DNA of 64,000 nt, from contig JBDTMH010000001.1 in the NCBI GenBank assembly GCA_039934375.1, positions 15,714 through 79,713 of the forward strand. The letters run 5' to 3'. The DNA comes from CAISIP01 sp039934375. GTDB lineage: Bacteria; Pseudomonadota; Gammaproteobacteria; Burkholderiales; Burkholderiaceae_C. The notes beneath the pieces are model-generated. The model searched no databases, had not been told where the DNA came from, and saw only the letters and a list, made by a program, of their open reading frames with translations. The translations under genes and the position numbers were made by a program. Positions within the stretch are counted from its first letter, which is position 1. Each line of letters opens with the position of its first letter. Shown piece after piece: positions 1 to 9,148 of this stretch.

Positions 1-158
1 GCCAGGGGAGTCGGGGGGTCGGGTCGCGCATGGGATTGCCGGTAGGTCGGCGCATATTACGTCAGCGCGATCCGTATCCAGGGTCACTTCGGCGCGCGGT
101 CGCCGGTGCGACGCCATGATATGACATGAAACGTGCGGCCTGACGCAAAATCCGCCCC

Positions 159-1985
159 ATGCTCACCATTGAATCTCCGTTGCAGTCGCAGCTTGTGTGC
201 TGGCAGGTCCGGCTCGGCGACCGGGTGCGCGCCGGCGACGTGCTGTTGATCCTGGAGGCGATGAAGATGGAGCATGAATTGCGTGCGCCGGTCGATGGCC
301 GGGTGAACGCCGTGTTGTGCGAAGCCGGCGAGACGGTGGCGCAGGGTCAGGTGCTGCTGCAACTCGAGCCGCTGCCCGAGACGCTGGAGGCTGCGCCTGT
401 GGATGCCGCTGCGCCCGCCGGCGTGGCCGAAGCGGTTCGCCCTGATCTGCAGCGGATCCTGGAGCGCCATGCGCTGACGCTGGACGCGAGCCGGCCGGCG
501 GCGATGGACAAGCGCCACGCGCTCGGACTGCGCAGCGCGCGAGAGAACATCGAGGACCTCTGCGATGCCGGCAGCTTCCGTGAATATGGCGCACTGGCCG
601 TGGCGGCGCAGGCCACGCGGCGCGCTGCCGACGACCTGATGCGCAATACGCCGGCCGACGGCATGGTCACCGGCATGGCGCAGGTCAATGGCGGCTTGTT
701 CGGTGCCGGGCGCGCCGGCGCCGTGGTGCTGGCCTACGACGCCACCGTGCTGGCCGGAACCCAGGGCATGCGCAACCATCAGAAGACCGACCGCATGCTC
801 GGCATCGCGTTGCAGAACCGCTTGCCGGTGGTGTTGTTCGCGGAAGGTGGTGGCGGCCGCCCGGGCGATGTCGACATGCCGATCGTGGCCGGGCTGCATG
901 TGGCGACCTTCGCCCGTTTCGCGCGCCTCAATGGCCGGGTGCCGGTGGTCGGTATCGTGGCCGGACGCTGTTTTGCCGGCAATGCCGCGTTGCTGGGTTG
1001 CTGCGACGTGGTGATTGCGACACGGGGCAGCAACATCGGCATGGGCGGGCCGGCCATGGTCGAAGGCGGTGGTCTGGGCGTGTTCCGCCCCGAGCAGATC
1101 GGGCCGTCCGATGTGCAGCACGGCAACGGGGTGATCGACGTGCTGGTCGACGACGAGGCCATGGCGGTGGCCCGGGCGCGCCAGTATCTGGCCTTCTTTC
1201 AGGGGGCGCTGATGCAATGGACGGCGCCGGACGCGTTGGCGCTGCGCGAAGTGGTGCCGCAGAACCGGCTGCGTGTCTACGACAGTCTCGCGGCCTTGGC
1301 CGCCCTGGCGGATGACGACAGCCTGCTGGCGCTGCGCACCGGGTTCGGTGTCGGCATCCACACTGCGCTGGGACGTATCGAAGGCCGGCCGGCCGGCTTC
1401 CTGGTCAGCAACCCGCAACATCTGGGGGGCGCGATCGATGCCGATGCCGCCGACAAGGCGGCGCGTTTCATGCAGTTGTGCAACGCCCATGGCCTGCCCA
1501 TCATCAGCCTGGTCGATACACCGGGTTTCATGGTCGGCCCGCAGGTCGAGGAACAGGCGCAGGTACGGCATGTGAGTCGTATGTTCATCGCTGCAGCACA
1601 TCTTCGTGTGCCGCTGCTCAGCGTGGTTCTGCGCAAGGCCTACGGCCTGGGCGCAATGGCCATGACCGGTGGCGGCTTTCATGTGCCGATGGGGATTGCA
1701 GCCTGGCCCAGTGCCGAATTCGGCGCCATGGGCCTGGAGGGCGCCGTGCGACTGGGTTACCGCAAGGAACTCGAAGCCGCGCCCGAAGGTGCAGCGCGCG
1801 ACGCGTTGTTCCAGCGGCTGGTCGATCAACAATACGACAAGGGCAGCGCGGCCAACATGGCGGCCACACTGGAGATCGACGCGGTGATCGACCCGGCGCA
1901 GACGCGCCAATGGATCGTGCAGGCACTACAGGCCGGCGCCTTGCGGCCGTTGCAGGCCACGACGCCGATGATCGACAGCTGGTAA
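159..1985 (+). CDS. Biotinyl-domain/carboxyltransferase fusion (acyl-CoA carboxylase subunit)
   Basis: The 608-residue protein begins with a biotinyl domain (about residues 1-72) carrying the biotinylation motif EAMKMEHE, with K36 as the predicted attachment lysine. An acyl-CoA carboxylase carboxyltransferase domain follows (about residues 95-600), with oxyanion-type glycine-rich stretches such as EGGGGRPGD and TPGFMVGP. In this family the carboxyl group moves from carboxybiotin to an acyl-CoA. Biotin carriers are more often fused to the biotin carboxylase subunit, so a carrier placed before the transferase is uncommon. No biotin carboxylase gene is visible in the window, so the partner must lie elsewhere. 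The substrate acyl-CoA cannot be told from sequence. The ATG at 159 sits directly before the biotinyl fold. Confidence 0.85.
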   Translation: MLTIESPLQSQLVCWQVRLGDRVRAGDVLLILEAMKMEHELRAPVDGRVNAVLCEAGETVAQGQVLLQLEPLPETLEAAPVDAAAPAGVAEAVRPDLQRILERHALTLDASRPAAMDKRHALGLRSARENIEDLCDAGSFREYGALAVAAQATRRAADDLMRNTPADGMVTGMAQVNGGLFGAGRAGAVVLAYDATVLAGTQGMRNHQKTDRMLGIALQNRLPVVLFAEGGGGRPGDVDMPIVAGLHVATFARFARLNGRVPVVGIVAGRCFAGNAALLGCCDVVIATRGSNIGMGGPAMVEGGGLGVFRPEQIGPSDVQHGNGVIDVLVDDEAMAVARARQYLAFFQGALMQWTAPDALALREVVPQNRLRVYDSLAALAALADDDSLLALRTGFGVGIHTALGRIEGRPAGFLVSNPQHLGGAIDADAADKAARFMQLCNAHGLPIISLVDTPGFMVGPQVEEQAQVRHVSRMFIAAAHLRVPLLSVVLRKAYGLGAMAMTGGGFHVPMGIAAWPSAEFGAMGLEGAVRLGYRKELEAAPEGAARDALFQRLVDQQYDKGSAANMAATLEIDAVIDPAQTRQWIVQALQAGALRPLQATTPMIDSW

Positions 1986-2033
1986 GGCTGTTGCCAGTCT
2001 GCCAAAATGGTTCTTTACACCAAGGAGATAACC

Positions 2034-3203
2034 ATGCCCGGACTGTTGCCCCATGTTGACCCCAAAGGCTTGCTCGAATTCTCGGTTGTCTATACTGACC
2101 GCGCGCTGAACCACATGTCCGGCAGCTTCCAGGGTGTCATGCGCGATATCTCCGGCGTGCTCAAGGAGGTCTACAACGCGCATGCGGCGGTGATCGTTCC
2201 CGGCAGCGGCACCTTCGGCATGGAGGCGGTCGCGCGCCAGTTCGCCACCGGCCAGAAGGTGCTGGTGATCCGCAACGGCTGGTTCAGCTACCGCTGGACC
2301 CAGATCTTCGACATGGGTTCGATTCCGTCCGAGGCTATCGTGCTCAAGGCGCGCCGCGTCGGGGCCGGCAAACAGGCGCCGTTTGCGCCGGTGCCGGTTG
2401 ACGATGTCGTGGCCAGCATCCGCCAGCACAAGCCAGCGGTGGTGTTTGCGCCGCACGTGGAAACCTCCTCCGGCATGATGTTGCCGAACGACTACCTGCG
2501 TGCCGTCGCCGACGCGGTGCACGAAGTCGGGGGTCTGTTCGTGCTGGACTGCATTGCGTCCGGCACGATCTGGATCGACATGGTGGCCTGCGGCATCGAC
2601 GTGCTGGTCAGTGCGCCGCAAAAAGGCTGGAGCAGTTCGCCTTGTTGCGCCATGGTGATGCTGAGCAAACTGGCGCGCGAGCGGATCGATTCCACCACCA
2701 GCACCAGCTTTGCCTGCGACCTGCGCAAGTGGCTGCAGATCATGGAGGCCTACGAGGGGGGCGGCCATGCCTATCACGCCACCCTGCCCACCGACGCGCT
2801 GGCCCAATTGCGTGACGTGATGCACGAGACCCGTGCCTACGGCTTTGCCAAGGTTCACGCCGAACAGCAGGCGCTGGGCGATGCGGTGCGTGCGTTGCTG
2901 GAGCGGCACGGTTTCCCCAGCGTGGCTGCCAAGGGTTTCCAGGCGCCCGGTGTGGTCGTCAGCTACACCGAGGATCCAGGCATCCAGTCGAGCAAGAAGT
3001 TCCTGGGACTGGGTTTGCAGACGGCCGCCGGCGTGCCCCTGCAATGCGACGAAGGCCCCGATTTCCAGAGTTTTCGCATTGGCTTGTTCGGTCTGGAAAA
3101 GTTGCACGATATCGACCGCACGGTTGCGCATCTGCAGGCGGCGCTGACGAAACTGGCGCCGTTGGCCGCGGCCGACGCACCGCAGGCGGCGCTGCAATCC
3201 TGA
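2034..3203 (+). CDS. Class V aminotransferase (alanine-glyoxylate/serine-pyruvate type)
   Basis: This 389-residue PLP enzyme has the fold of alanine-glyoxylate and serine-pyruvate aminotransferases. Motifs include PGSGTFGMEAV near residue 55, HVETSSGM, an aspartate in VLDCIASG that would hold the PLP pyridine nitrogen, and the probable Schiff-base lysine K197 in SAPQKGW. The start is ATG 2034, preceded by AAGGAG at 2022-2027 with 6-nt spacing; an in-frame ATG at 2007 has no ribosome-binding site. It probably transfers an amino group between a small amino acid and a 2-oxo acid such as glyoxylate or pyruvate. The gene lies 48 nt after the carboxylase fusion and may be co-transcribed with it. 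Confidence 0.85.
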   Translation: MPGLLPHVDPKGLLEFSVVYTDRALNHMSGSFQGVMRDISGVLKEVYNAHAAVIVPGSGTFGMEAVARQFATGQKVLVIRNGWFSYRWTQIFDMGSIPSEAIVLKARRVGAGKQAPFAPVPVDDVVASIRQHKPAVVFAPHVETSSGMMLPNDYLRAVADAVHEVGGLFVLDCIASGTIWIDMVACGIDVLVSAPQKGWSSSPCCAMVMLSKLARERIDSTTSTSFACDLRKWLQIMEAYEGGGHAYHATLPTDALAQLRDVMHETRAYGFAKVHAEQQALGDAVRALLERHGFPSVAAKGFQAPGVVVSYTEDPGIQSSKKFLGLGLQTAAGVPLQCDEGPDFQSFRIGLFGLEKLHDIDRTVAHLQAALTKLAPLAAADAPQAALQS

Positions 3204-3220
3204 AACCGCCGCCTGCATCG

Positions 3221-3919
3221 ATGCCGGGTGGATCGCCACCCGGTTCTGTTGGAGCCTATTTGCCGCAAGCACTCACACTCGAGTCGCTTCCCTTGTTTCC
3301 ACTGGGTACCGTGTTGTACCCGGGCGGGGTGTTGCCACTGCGCATCTTCGAGGTTCGTTATCTGGACATGATCGGCAAGTGTCACAAGGTCGGCGCGCCG
3401 TTCGGCGTGGTGGCGCTGACACGCGGCTCCGAGGTGCAACGTGCGCCGAACTCCGAGCCCACCGCAGAGGCCTTCCCCGACGAGACCTTTCATGACATCG
3501 GTACGCTGGCGACCATTACCGCGCTGTCGCGCCCGCAAGCCGGCCTGATGGAAATCCGATGCGTCGGTTTGCAGCGTTTCACACTGCGCCGGCGCGAAAA
3601 GTTGCGCCACGGCTTGTGGGTCGGCGACGTGGAGCAACTGCCTGACGACCTGCCCACGCCGGTTCCGCCAGATCTGTTGCCGATCGCCCAGAGTCTGGGC
3701 CGGCTGGTCGAGCGGCTGCAGCAACAAGGCATGTCGGAGGCACAGTTGCCGATGGACCTGCCGCTGCGCCTGGACGACTGTGGCTGGGTTGCCAACCGCT
3801 GGTGTGAATTGCTCGGCCTCGCGCCGGAGTTGCAGCAGCGCATGATGGTGCTGGACAACCCGTTGGTGCGACTGGAACTGGTCGGCGACATCCTGCAACG
3901 CCACGGCATCGAACTCTGA
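3221..3919 (+). CDS. LON substrate-binding-domain protein
   Basis: The protein is a stand-alone Lon N-terminal (LON/PUA-like) domain, without the AAA+ ATPase or protease parts of Lon. The hallmark opening LPLFPLGTVLYPGG and the segment PLRIFEVRYLDM are clear near the N-terminus. Such YcaO/LonN-like proteins of about 210-230 residues are common in proteobacteria and their role is poorly defined; substrate binding is assumed from the Lon domain. The ATG at 3221 has no Shine-Dalgarno sequence. A TTG at 3260, five bases after GGAG (3251-3254), is a strong alternative start that still keeps the whole domain. Confidence 0.8.
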   Translation: MPGGSPPGSVGAYLPQALTLESLPLFPLGTVLYPGGVLPLRIFEVRYLDMIGKCHKVGAPFGVVALTRGSEVQRAPNSEPTAEAFPDETFHDIGTLATITALSRPQAGLMEIRCVGLQRFTLRRREKLRHGLWVGDVEQLPDDLPTPVPPDLLPIAQSLGRLVERLQQQGMSEAQLPMDLPLRLDDCGWVANRWCELLGLAPELQQRMMVLDNPLVRLELVGDILQRHGIEL

Positions 3920-3927
3920 GCAACCGA

Positions 3928-3960
3928 ACCCCGCGCGGCGCTGTTTCTTGTGCGTGGGGT
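3928..3960 (+). terminator. Weak hairpin after the LON gene, possible terminator
   Basis: ACCCCGCGC (3928-3936) can pair with GCGTGGGGT (3952-3960) as a 9-bp stem with one G-U pair and a 15-nt loop. No U-tract follows, so this may be a transcript-end hairpin or nothing. It lies between the LON gene and the ccm operon, where a boundary is expected. Confidence 0.3.
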
Positions 3961-4107
3961 GCGGGTCTTGCGGTCCGGCGCGGGTGGCTGGCGCCGGGCG
4001 CCGATAATCGCCGTTTGTAGCCGCGACGGCTTCAACGGCCGGCGGGTTTGCCTGCTGAGGTGGCCGCGCGCTGCCTGGCTGAACCTCTTTTTTCGATTCT
4101 CTGCCTC

Positions 4108-4761
4108 GTGAATCCGACTGCTGCCGCCTTGCTGGAACTCCGGGACGTGACGTGCGTGCGGGGTGGTCGCGCCTTGTTCAGCCGCTTGCAGTGCCGGCTT
4201 TCGGCCGGGCAGTTGTTGCGGGTGCGCGGTGTCAATGGCGCCGGCAAGACCAGTCTGCTGCGCATGGTGTGCGGCCTGTTGCCGCCGGCTGAGGGCCAGG
4301 TGCTGTGGCGCGGCGAGCGGATCGGCGATCTGGGCGGTCAATTCGGCCGCGAACTGGTGTATCTGGGCCATGCGGCGGCACTCAAGGACGACCTGACCGG
4401 CCCGGAAAATCTGCAGACCGCGTGCTTGCTCGGCGGCCTGGTGGTGACACCGGCGCAGGCGCGCGCCGCGTTGGCGCAGGCCGGATTGCCAGGGCGCTGG
4501 CGGGTTCCTGCGCGCCAGTTGTCGCAGGGGCAGCGCCGGCGGGTTGCACTGGCGCGCCTGTTGTTGTGCCGCGATGTGCCATTGTGGGTGCTGGACGAGC
4601 CGTTCAATGCGCTGGACAGCGATGCGACCGACTGGTTGTGTGGCGTGGTCTCCGCGCATCTGGATGCCGGCGGGCTGGTCGTGCTGACCAGCCACCAGGA
4701 TGTGGCGCTGGACGCGCCGGCCGAACGGCTGGTGCCCTTGCTGCTGGAAAAAGCGCCGTGA
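4108..4761 (+). CDS. ccmA: CcmA, heme-export ABC ATPase of cytochrome c maturation
   Basis: CcmA is the ATPase of the CcmABCD complex that releases heme-loaded CcmE in System I cytochrome c maturation. Counted from GTG 4108, the 217-residue protein has a Walker A GVNGAGKTS (about residues 41-49), the ABC signature LSQGQ and a Walker B ending VLDEP followed by FNALD. An in-frame ATG at 4048 would add 20 residues that do not look like the family. The GTG start places LLELRDVTC at the normal distance from the Walker A. It is the first gene of the ccm operon, and its stop overlaps a possible GTG start of ccmB at 4758. Confidence 0.92.
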   Translation: MNPTAAALLELRDVTCVRGGRALFSRLQCRLSAGQLLRVRGVNGAGKTSLLRMVCGLLPPAEGQVLWRGERIGDLGGQFGRELVYLGHAAALKDDLTGPENLQTACLLGGLVVTPAQARAALAQAGLPGRWRVPARQLSQGQRRRVALARLLLCRDVPLWVLDEPFNALDSDATDWLCGVVSAHLDAGGLVVLTSHQDVALDAPAERLVPLLLEKAP

Positions 4762-4868
4762 GCCGCCGGACCGCTCGCACTCCGGATCCTGATTCGCGCG
4801 CAGCAACGCGCAGTTCCGTCGTCGGCATTCCCGTCGCAACCGAGGGCGTGTCGGCGACGGCCGCGCTG

Positions 4869-5549
4869 ATGCGCGCCAGCATTTTCGGCGCGATGCGTGC
4901 GCTGGTGCTGCGCGACCTGCGTCTGGCACTGCGCCGGCGCGCCGATCCGCTCAGTGTGCTGGTGTTCTTTGTGCTGGTCGCCAGTCTGTTTCCTCTGGGC
5001 GTCGGCCCCGAGCCCGCGTTGCTGCGCAGCATGGGCCCTGGCGTGGTCTTCGTGGCGGCGCTGCTGGCGGCGATGTTGTCGCTCGGCCGTCTGTTTGCCG
5101 ACGACTACCAGGATGGCACACTGGAGCAATTGCTGTTGTCGGCCTGCCCGCTGCCCTTGCTGGCGCTGGCCAAGATCCTGGCACACTGGATCGGCTCTGG
5201 ACTGTTGCTGGCCCTGATCTCGCCCTTGCTGGCCCTGCAGTTTGACCTGGGCTGGCCGGCCACCGGGGTATTGCTGCTGGCGCTGTTGACCGTCACGCCG
5301 CTGCTGAGCTTGATCGGAGCGGTGGGGGCCGCGCTGACGGTCGGTGTGCGTGGCGCGGCGGTGCTGATGCCGCTGCTGGTGCTGCCTCTGTGTGTTCCGG
5401 TGCTTATTTTTGGAACGGCTGCCGTGGATGCGAGTCGTACCGGCATGTCGGTCGAAGGTCACTTCTCGTTGTTGCTTGCGTTTCTGGTGCTGGCCCTGAT
5501 CGGCGCACCCTGGGCGACCGCCACCGCATTGCGGATCGCGTTGGAATGA
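4869..5549 (+). CDS. ccmB: CcmB, heme exporter permease
   Basis: CcmB is a membrane partner of CcmA. The sequence has six hydrophobic segments after the cytoplasmic opening LVLRDLRLALRRRADP, followed by the conserved FADDYQDGTLEQLLLS region, as in E. coli CcmB (about 220 residues). Three starts are possible: GTG 4758, overlapping the ccmA stop as GTGA; ATG 4869; and ATG 4893. The last two give 226 and 218 residues and match the family length. The GTG start would add a polar leader of 37 residues but would fit the 4-bp overlaps seen through the rest of this operon. Confidence 0.9.
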   Translation: MRASIFGAMRALVLRDLRLALRRRADPLSVLVFFVLVASLFPLGVGPEPALLRSMGPGVVFVAALLAAMLSLGRLFADDYQDGTLEQLLLSACPLPLLALAKILAHWIGSGLLLALISPLLALQFDLGWPATGVLLLALLTVTPLLSLIGAVGAALTVGVRGAAVLMPLLVLPLCVPVLIFGTAAVDASRTGMSVEGHFSLLLAFLVLALIGAPWATATALRIALE

Positions 5550-5630
5550 GGCCGTTGCCGCGATGGATTACCCCGATCGGGACAGCAGGCTTGGCGACTA
5601 GGGTAAATTCAGAGGCTCGCTATATTTGTC

Positions 5631-6374
5631 ATGGCCGATAAACGGATCAACTGGTTCAAGTACGCTGCGCCGCAGAGTTTCTATCCGCTGGCGGGGCGGA
5701 TGCTGCCGTGGTTTTCGCTCGCGGCCGTGCTGCTGTGCGCGATCGGTCTGTATCTGGGCCTGTGGGTTGCGCCGACCGATGCCCAGCAGGGCGACGCGTA
5801 TCGCATCATCTTCATCCATGTGCCTTCCGCCTGGATGTCCATGGTGGTCTACCTGGCGATGGCATTCTGGGCCGCGATCGGCCTGGTCTTCAACTCCCGG
5901 CTGTCGTCGATGCTGGCGACGGCGCTGGCGCCCACCGGCGCCTGGATGACGTTCATAGCGCTGTGGACTGGCGCCTTGTGGGGCAAACCGACTTGGGGCA
6001 CCTGGTGGGTCTGGGACGCCCGACTCACGTCGGAGCTGGTTCTGCTGTTTCTTTACATCGGTTACATGTCCTTGCATGCAGCAATCGAAGACACGCGCCG
6101 CGCCGACCGTTCGGCCGCGCTGCTGGCGATCGTCGGCGTGGTCAACGTGCCGATCATCTACTTCTCGGTCAAATGGTGGAATACCCTGCACCAGGGCGCG
6201 TCGGTCAGCCTCACCAATGCACCGAGCATGGCGCCGCCGATGCTGATCGGCATGCTGGTGATGAGCCTGGCCTTCTGGGCCTATTGCATTGCCGTGGTGC
6301 TGGCGCGGGTGCGTACCGTCATTCTCGAACGCGAGCGGCATACCCAATGGGTGCGCAAGGTGGTGGCGGCATGA
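5631..6374 (+). CDS. ccmC: CcmC, heme handling protein with WWD domain
   Basis: CcmC binds heme at the periplasmic face and loads it onto CcmE. The 247-residue protein has six predicted membrane helices, the tryptophan-rich WWD signature (GTWWVWDARLTSEL), and two conserved periplasmic histidine sites, one in FIHVPSAWMSM and one in KWWNTLHQG. Length and motif order match the family. It starts with ATG 5631, 81 nt after ccmB, the largest gap inside the operon. Confidence 0.95.
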   Translation: MADKRINWFKYAAPQSFYPLAGRMLPWFSLAAVLLCAIGLYLGLWVAPTDAQQGDAYRIIFIHVPSAWMSMVVYLAMAFWAAIGLVFNSRLSSMLATALAPTGAWMTFIALWTGALWGKPTWGTWWVWDARLTSELVLLFLYIGYMSLHAAIEDTRRADRSAALLAIVGVVNVPIIYFSVKWWNTLHQGASVSLTNAPSMAPPMLIGMLVMSLAFWAYCIAVVLARVRTVILERERHTQWVRKVVAA

Positions 6375-6423
6375 GTGATTCCATGCTGGCCCCACCGGCC
6401 GCGTGCCGAACCGAAGGTCGCCG

Positions 6424-6609
6424 ATGAGCGGGTCGAGCTGGTCGGATTTTGTCGCCATGGGCGGCTACGGTCTCTATGTCTGGGGCTCGTTCGCAATGTG
6501 TGGCGCGGTGCTGGCGCTTGAACTCGGCCTGCTGGTTTTGCGCCGGCGCAGCTTGCGTGGCGATATCGAAGAGGGCGTCGACAATCCCGACGCAGGAGCA
6601 CAGGCATGA
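6424..6609 (+). CDS. ccmD: CcmD, small membrane subunit of the CcmABCD complex
   Basis: The protein has 61 residues and a single membrane helix preceded by the characteristic DFVAMGGYGLYVWGSF segment and followed by a basic LRRRS stretch. CcmD helps release holo-CcmE from CcmABC. Start ATG 6424 is chosen because it lies just before the conserved GSSWSDF opening. The stop overlaps the ccmE start as ATGA (6606-6609). Confidence 0.9.
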   Translation: MSGSSWSDFVAMGGYGLYVWGSFAMCGAVLALELGLLVLRRRSLRGDIEEGVDNPDAGAQA

Positions 6610-7094
6610 AACCCCGTACCAAACGCGCGCTGGCCGTGGTGCTGGCACTGGCGGCACTGGCAATTGCCAGTGCGCTGGTGCTGCGCGCCTTTCAAAGCAA
6701 TCTGGTGTTTTTCTTCAGTCCCAGCCAGGTCGTGGCCAAGGAAGCGCCGCATGAACGCAGTTTTCGCATTGGCGGCCTGGTCGAACAGGGCAGCATTGTC
6801 CGTGACGCACAGAGCCTGACGGTGCGTTTTGCGGTCACTGACCTGGCGCACACCATTCCGGTCACCTACACCGGATTGCTGCCCGACCTGTTCAAGGAAG
6901 GCAAGGGTGTGGTGGCCGAGGGCAAACTGGGTTCCGACGGCCTGTTCCACGCCAACCAGGTGCTGGCCAAACATGACGAAAACTACATGCCGCCGGAGGC
7001 GGCACAAGCCTTGAAGAATGCAGCCGCGCACAAGGAGCAGTCGACCGCCACCTTGTCGATGTCACCCTCCACCTCAGCCGGAGCCAAACCGTGA
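6606..7094 (+). CDS. ccmE: CcmE, periplasmic heme chaperone
   Basis: CcmE carries heme covalently from CcmC to the CcmF/H ligase. The 162-residue protein has an N-terminal membrane anchor (about residues 8-28), the OB-fold core with FRIGGLVEQGS and TGLLPDLFKEG, and the heme-attachment motif LAKHDENYMPPE with H123 as the covalent site and Y127 as the axial ligand. The start overlaps ccmD by 4 bp and the stop overlaps ccmF by 4 bp (GTGA), consistent with translational coupling. Confidence 0.95.
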   Translation: MKPRTKRALAVVLALAALAIASALVLRAFQSNLVFFFSPSQVVAKEAPHERSFRIGGLVEQGSIVRDAQSLTVRFAVTDLAHTIPVTYTGLLPDLFKEGKGVVAEGKLGSDGLFHANQVLAKHDENYMPPEAAQALKNAAAHKEQSTATLSMSPSTSAGAKP

Positions 7095-9148
7095 TTTACG
7101 AATTGGGCCATCTGGCCCTGATCCTGGCCTTGACCATGGCACTGTCGCAGAGCGTGTTGCCGCTGATCGGGGCGCAGACCGGCAATGCCGCCTGGATGGC
7201 ACTGGCGCGACCCTCGGCGCGTGGTCAGTTCCTGTTCCTGGTAATCGCCTATGGCTGCCTGACCCACGCCTTCATCACCAACGACTTCTCGATTGCGCTG
7301 GCCGCGAACCATTCCAACTCGACGCTGCCGCTGATCTATCGCATCACGGCGGTGTGGGGCAACCATGAAGGCTCGATCCTGTTGTGGTCGCTGATCCTGT
7401 CGGGCTGGACGCTGGCGGTGTCGATCTTCTCGCGCCAGCTGGACGACCGCATGGTTGCGCGGGTGCTGGGCGTGATGGGCCTGATCAGTTGTGGCTTCAT
7501 GTTGTTCACGCTGCTCACGTCCAACCCGTTCGAGCGTATGTTTCCGCCGCCGGCCGACGGCAATGACCTCAACCCCTTGCTGCAGGACCCGGGCATGGTG
7601 ATCCACCCGCCGATGCTGTACATGGGTTACGTGGGATTCGTGGTCGCCTTTGCGTTTGCCGTGTCGGCCCTGTTGTCTGGCCGACTCGATGCCGCCTGGG
7701 CGCGCTGGTCGCGCCCCTGGACCACGGTCGCGTGGTGCTTTCTGACCTGCGGCATTGCGCTGGGCAGCTTCTGGGCCTATTACGAACTCGGCTGGGGTGG
7801 CTGGTGGTTCTGGGATCCGGTCGAAAACGCGTCCTTCATGCCCTGGCTGGTCGGCACTGCGCTGATCCATTCGCTGGCCGTCACCGAGAAACGTGGCGGC
7901 TTCAAGATGTGGACCGCCCTGCTGGCCATACTGGCGTTCTCGCTGTCGCTGCTGGGAACCTTCATCGTGCGCTCCGGCGTGCTCAGTTCGGTCCATGCAT
8001 TTGCCAGCGATCCGGCACGCGGCGTCTTCATCCTGGCGTTCCTGGCGCTGGTCATTGGCGGTTCGCTGACGCTGTTCGCCTGGCGCGCGCCGCGGGTGGG
8101 CCTGGGCGGCGGCTTCGAGCCGGTCTCGCGCGAATCGATGCTGCTGGCCAACAACGTGCTGCTGCTGGTAGCGGCGTCGGCGGTGCTGCTGGGCACCTTG
8201 TACCCGCTGGTCATCGATGCCTTGGGCATGGGCAAGTTGTCGGTCGGGCCGCCGTATTTCGACACCGTCTTCGTGCCGCTGATGACGCCGGCGCTGTTCC
8301 TGATGGGTATCGGCCCGATCGCGCGCTGGCGCCAGGCCAGCCTGCCAGACCTGGCCTGGCGCCTGCGCTGGGCATTCGGTGTCAGCGTGGCGAGTGCTGT
8401 GGTGGCGTTTTTCGCGCTGGGCAAATGGACGCCGATGATCGGCCTGGGGCTGGCGCTGGCAGCGTGGATTGCCAGTACCACGGTTCTCAATCTTGTCACC
8501 CGACTGCAGGAAAACGGCTCGCCGCAATGGTCGCGCCGCTTCCTGGCCCAGCCCGGTAGCTACTACGGCATGCTGCTGGCGCACTTCGGCGTTGCGGTGT
8601 TCGTCGTCGGCGTCACCGTGGTCAGCGGCTTTGCGACCGAGAACGACGTGCGCATGGAGCCCGGCGACACGGCCAGCGTCGCGGGTTACCAAGTGCGGCT
8701 GGACAAGATCGAGGATGTGAAGGGGCCGAATTACCAGGCTTCGCGCGCCACGCTGACGATCAGCCGTGATGGCCAGGTGGTGTCCACTGTCACGCCGGAT
8801 CGGCGCGTCTACAACGTCAGCCGCTCGCCGATGACCGAGGTGGCGATCGACCGCAGTCTGCTGCGCGATGTCTATATTGCGCTCGGAGATCCGGTCAGCG
8901 CCACGGCCTGGAGCGTGCGCCTGCACCACAAGCCCTTTGTGAACTGGATCTGGCTCGGCTGCGTGCTGATGGCGCTGGGCGGTTTGATGGCGGTAATGGA
9001 CCGGCGTTATCGCAAGGTGCGGGTGCAGCGCCGCGTTCCAGTGCGGGCCGGCGCGGATGCGGGCGCGGGTGGCCGCCCGGCCTCGGTGCCGAAACCCTCG
9101 GCCGCCGCCGTAGCGGTGCGATCCGACGCTGCGTCATCGTCGCCATGA
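7091..9148 (+). CDS. ccmF: CcmF, cytochrome c heme lyase core
   Basis: CcmF is the large membrane subunit of the heme ligation complex. The 685-residue protein has about 14-15 predicted helices and the WWD motif GGWWFWDPVENASFMPW. Other conserved regions are NHEGSILLW near residue 95, which holds a heme-linked histidine region, and SVHAFASDPARG. A periplasmic domain and an extended Ala/Gly-rich C-terminal tail end the protein. It uses a GTG start overlapping ccmE (GTGA at 7091-7094), and its stop overlaps the following thioredoxin gene (ATGA at 9145-9148). Confidence 0.96.
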   Translation: MIYELGHLALILALTMALSQSVLPLIGAQTGNAAWMALARPSARGQFLFLVIAYGCLTHAFITNDFSIALAANHSNSTLPLIYRITAVWGNHEGSILLWSLILSGWTLAVSIFSRQLDDRMVARVLGVMGLISCGFMLFTLLTSNPFERMFPPPADGNDLNPLLQDPGMVIHPPMLYMGYVGFVVAFAFAVSALLSGRLDAAWARWSRPWTTVAWCFLTCGIALGSFWAYYELGWGGWWFWDPVENASFMPWLVGTALIHSLAVTEKRGGFKMWTALLAILAFSLSLLGTFIVRSGVLSSVHAFASDPARGVFILAFLALVIGGSLTLFAWRAPRVGLGGGFEPVSRESMLLANNVLLLVAASAVLLGTLYPLVIDALGMGKLSVGPPYFDTVFVPLMTPALFLMGIGPIARWRQASLPDLAWRLRWAFGVSVASAVVAFFALGKWTPMIGLGLALAAWIASTTVLNLVTRLQENGSPQWSRRFLAQPGSYYGMLLAHFGVAVFVVGVTVVSGFATENDVRMEPGDTASVAGYQVRLDKIEDVKGPNYQASRATLTISRDGQVVSTVTPDRRVYNVSRSPMTEVAIDRSLLRDVYIALGDPVSATAWSVRLHHKPFVNWIWLGCVLMALGGLMAVMDRRYRKVRVQRRVPVRAGADAGAGGRPASVPKPSAAAVAVRSDAASSSP

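Noticed and set aside
1..117. Minus-strand frame from ATG 117 open to the left edge
   Set aside because: Only 39 codons are visible, with no ribosome site or family resemblance. It could be a divergent gene start but cannot be supported.
84..1910. 608-codon open frame on the minus strand opposite the carboxyltransferase gene
   Set aside because: It mirrors the plus-strand gene, has no recognisable family and is low-complexity (His/Arg/Gln-rich), typical of antisense frames in high-GC DNA.
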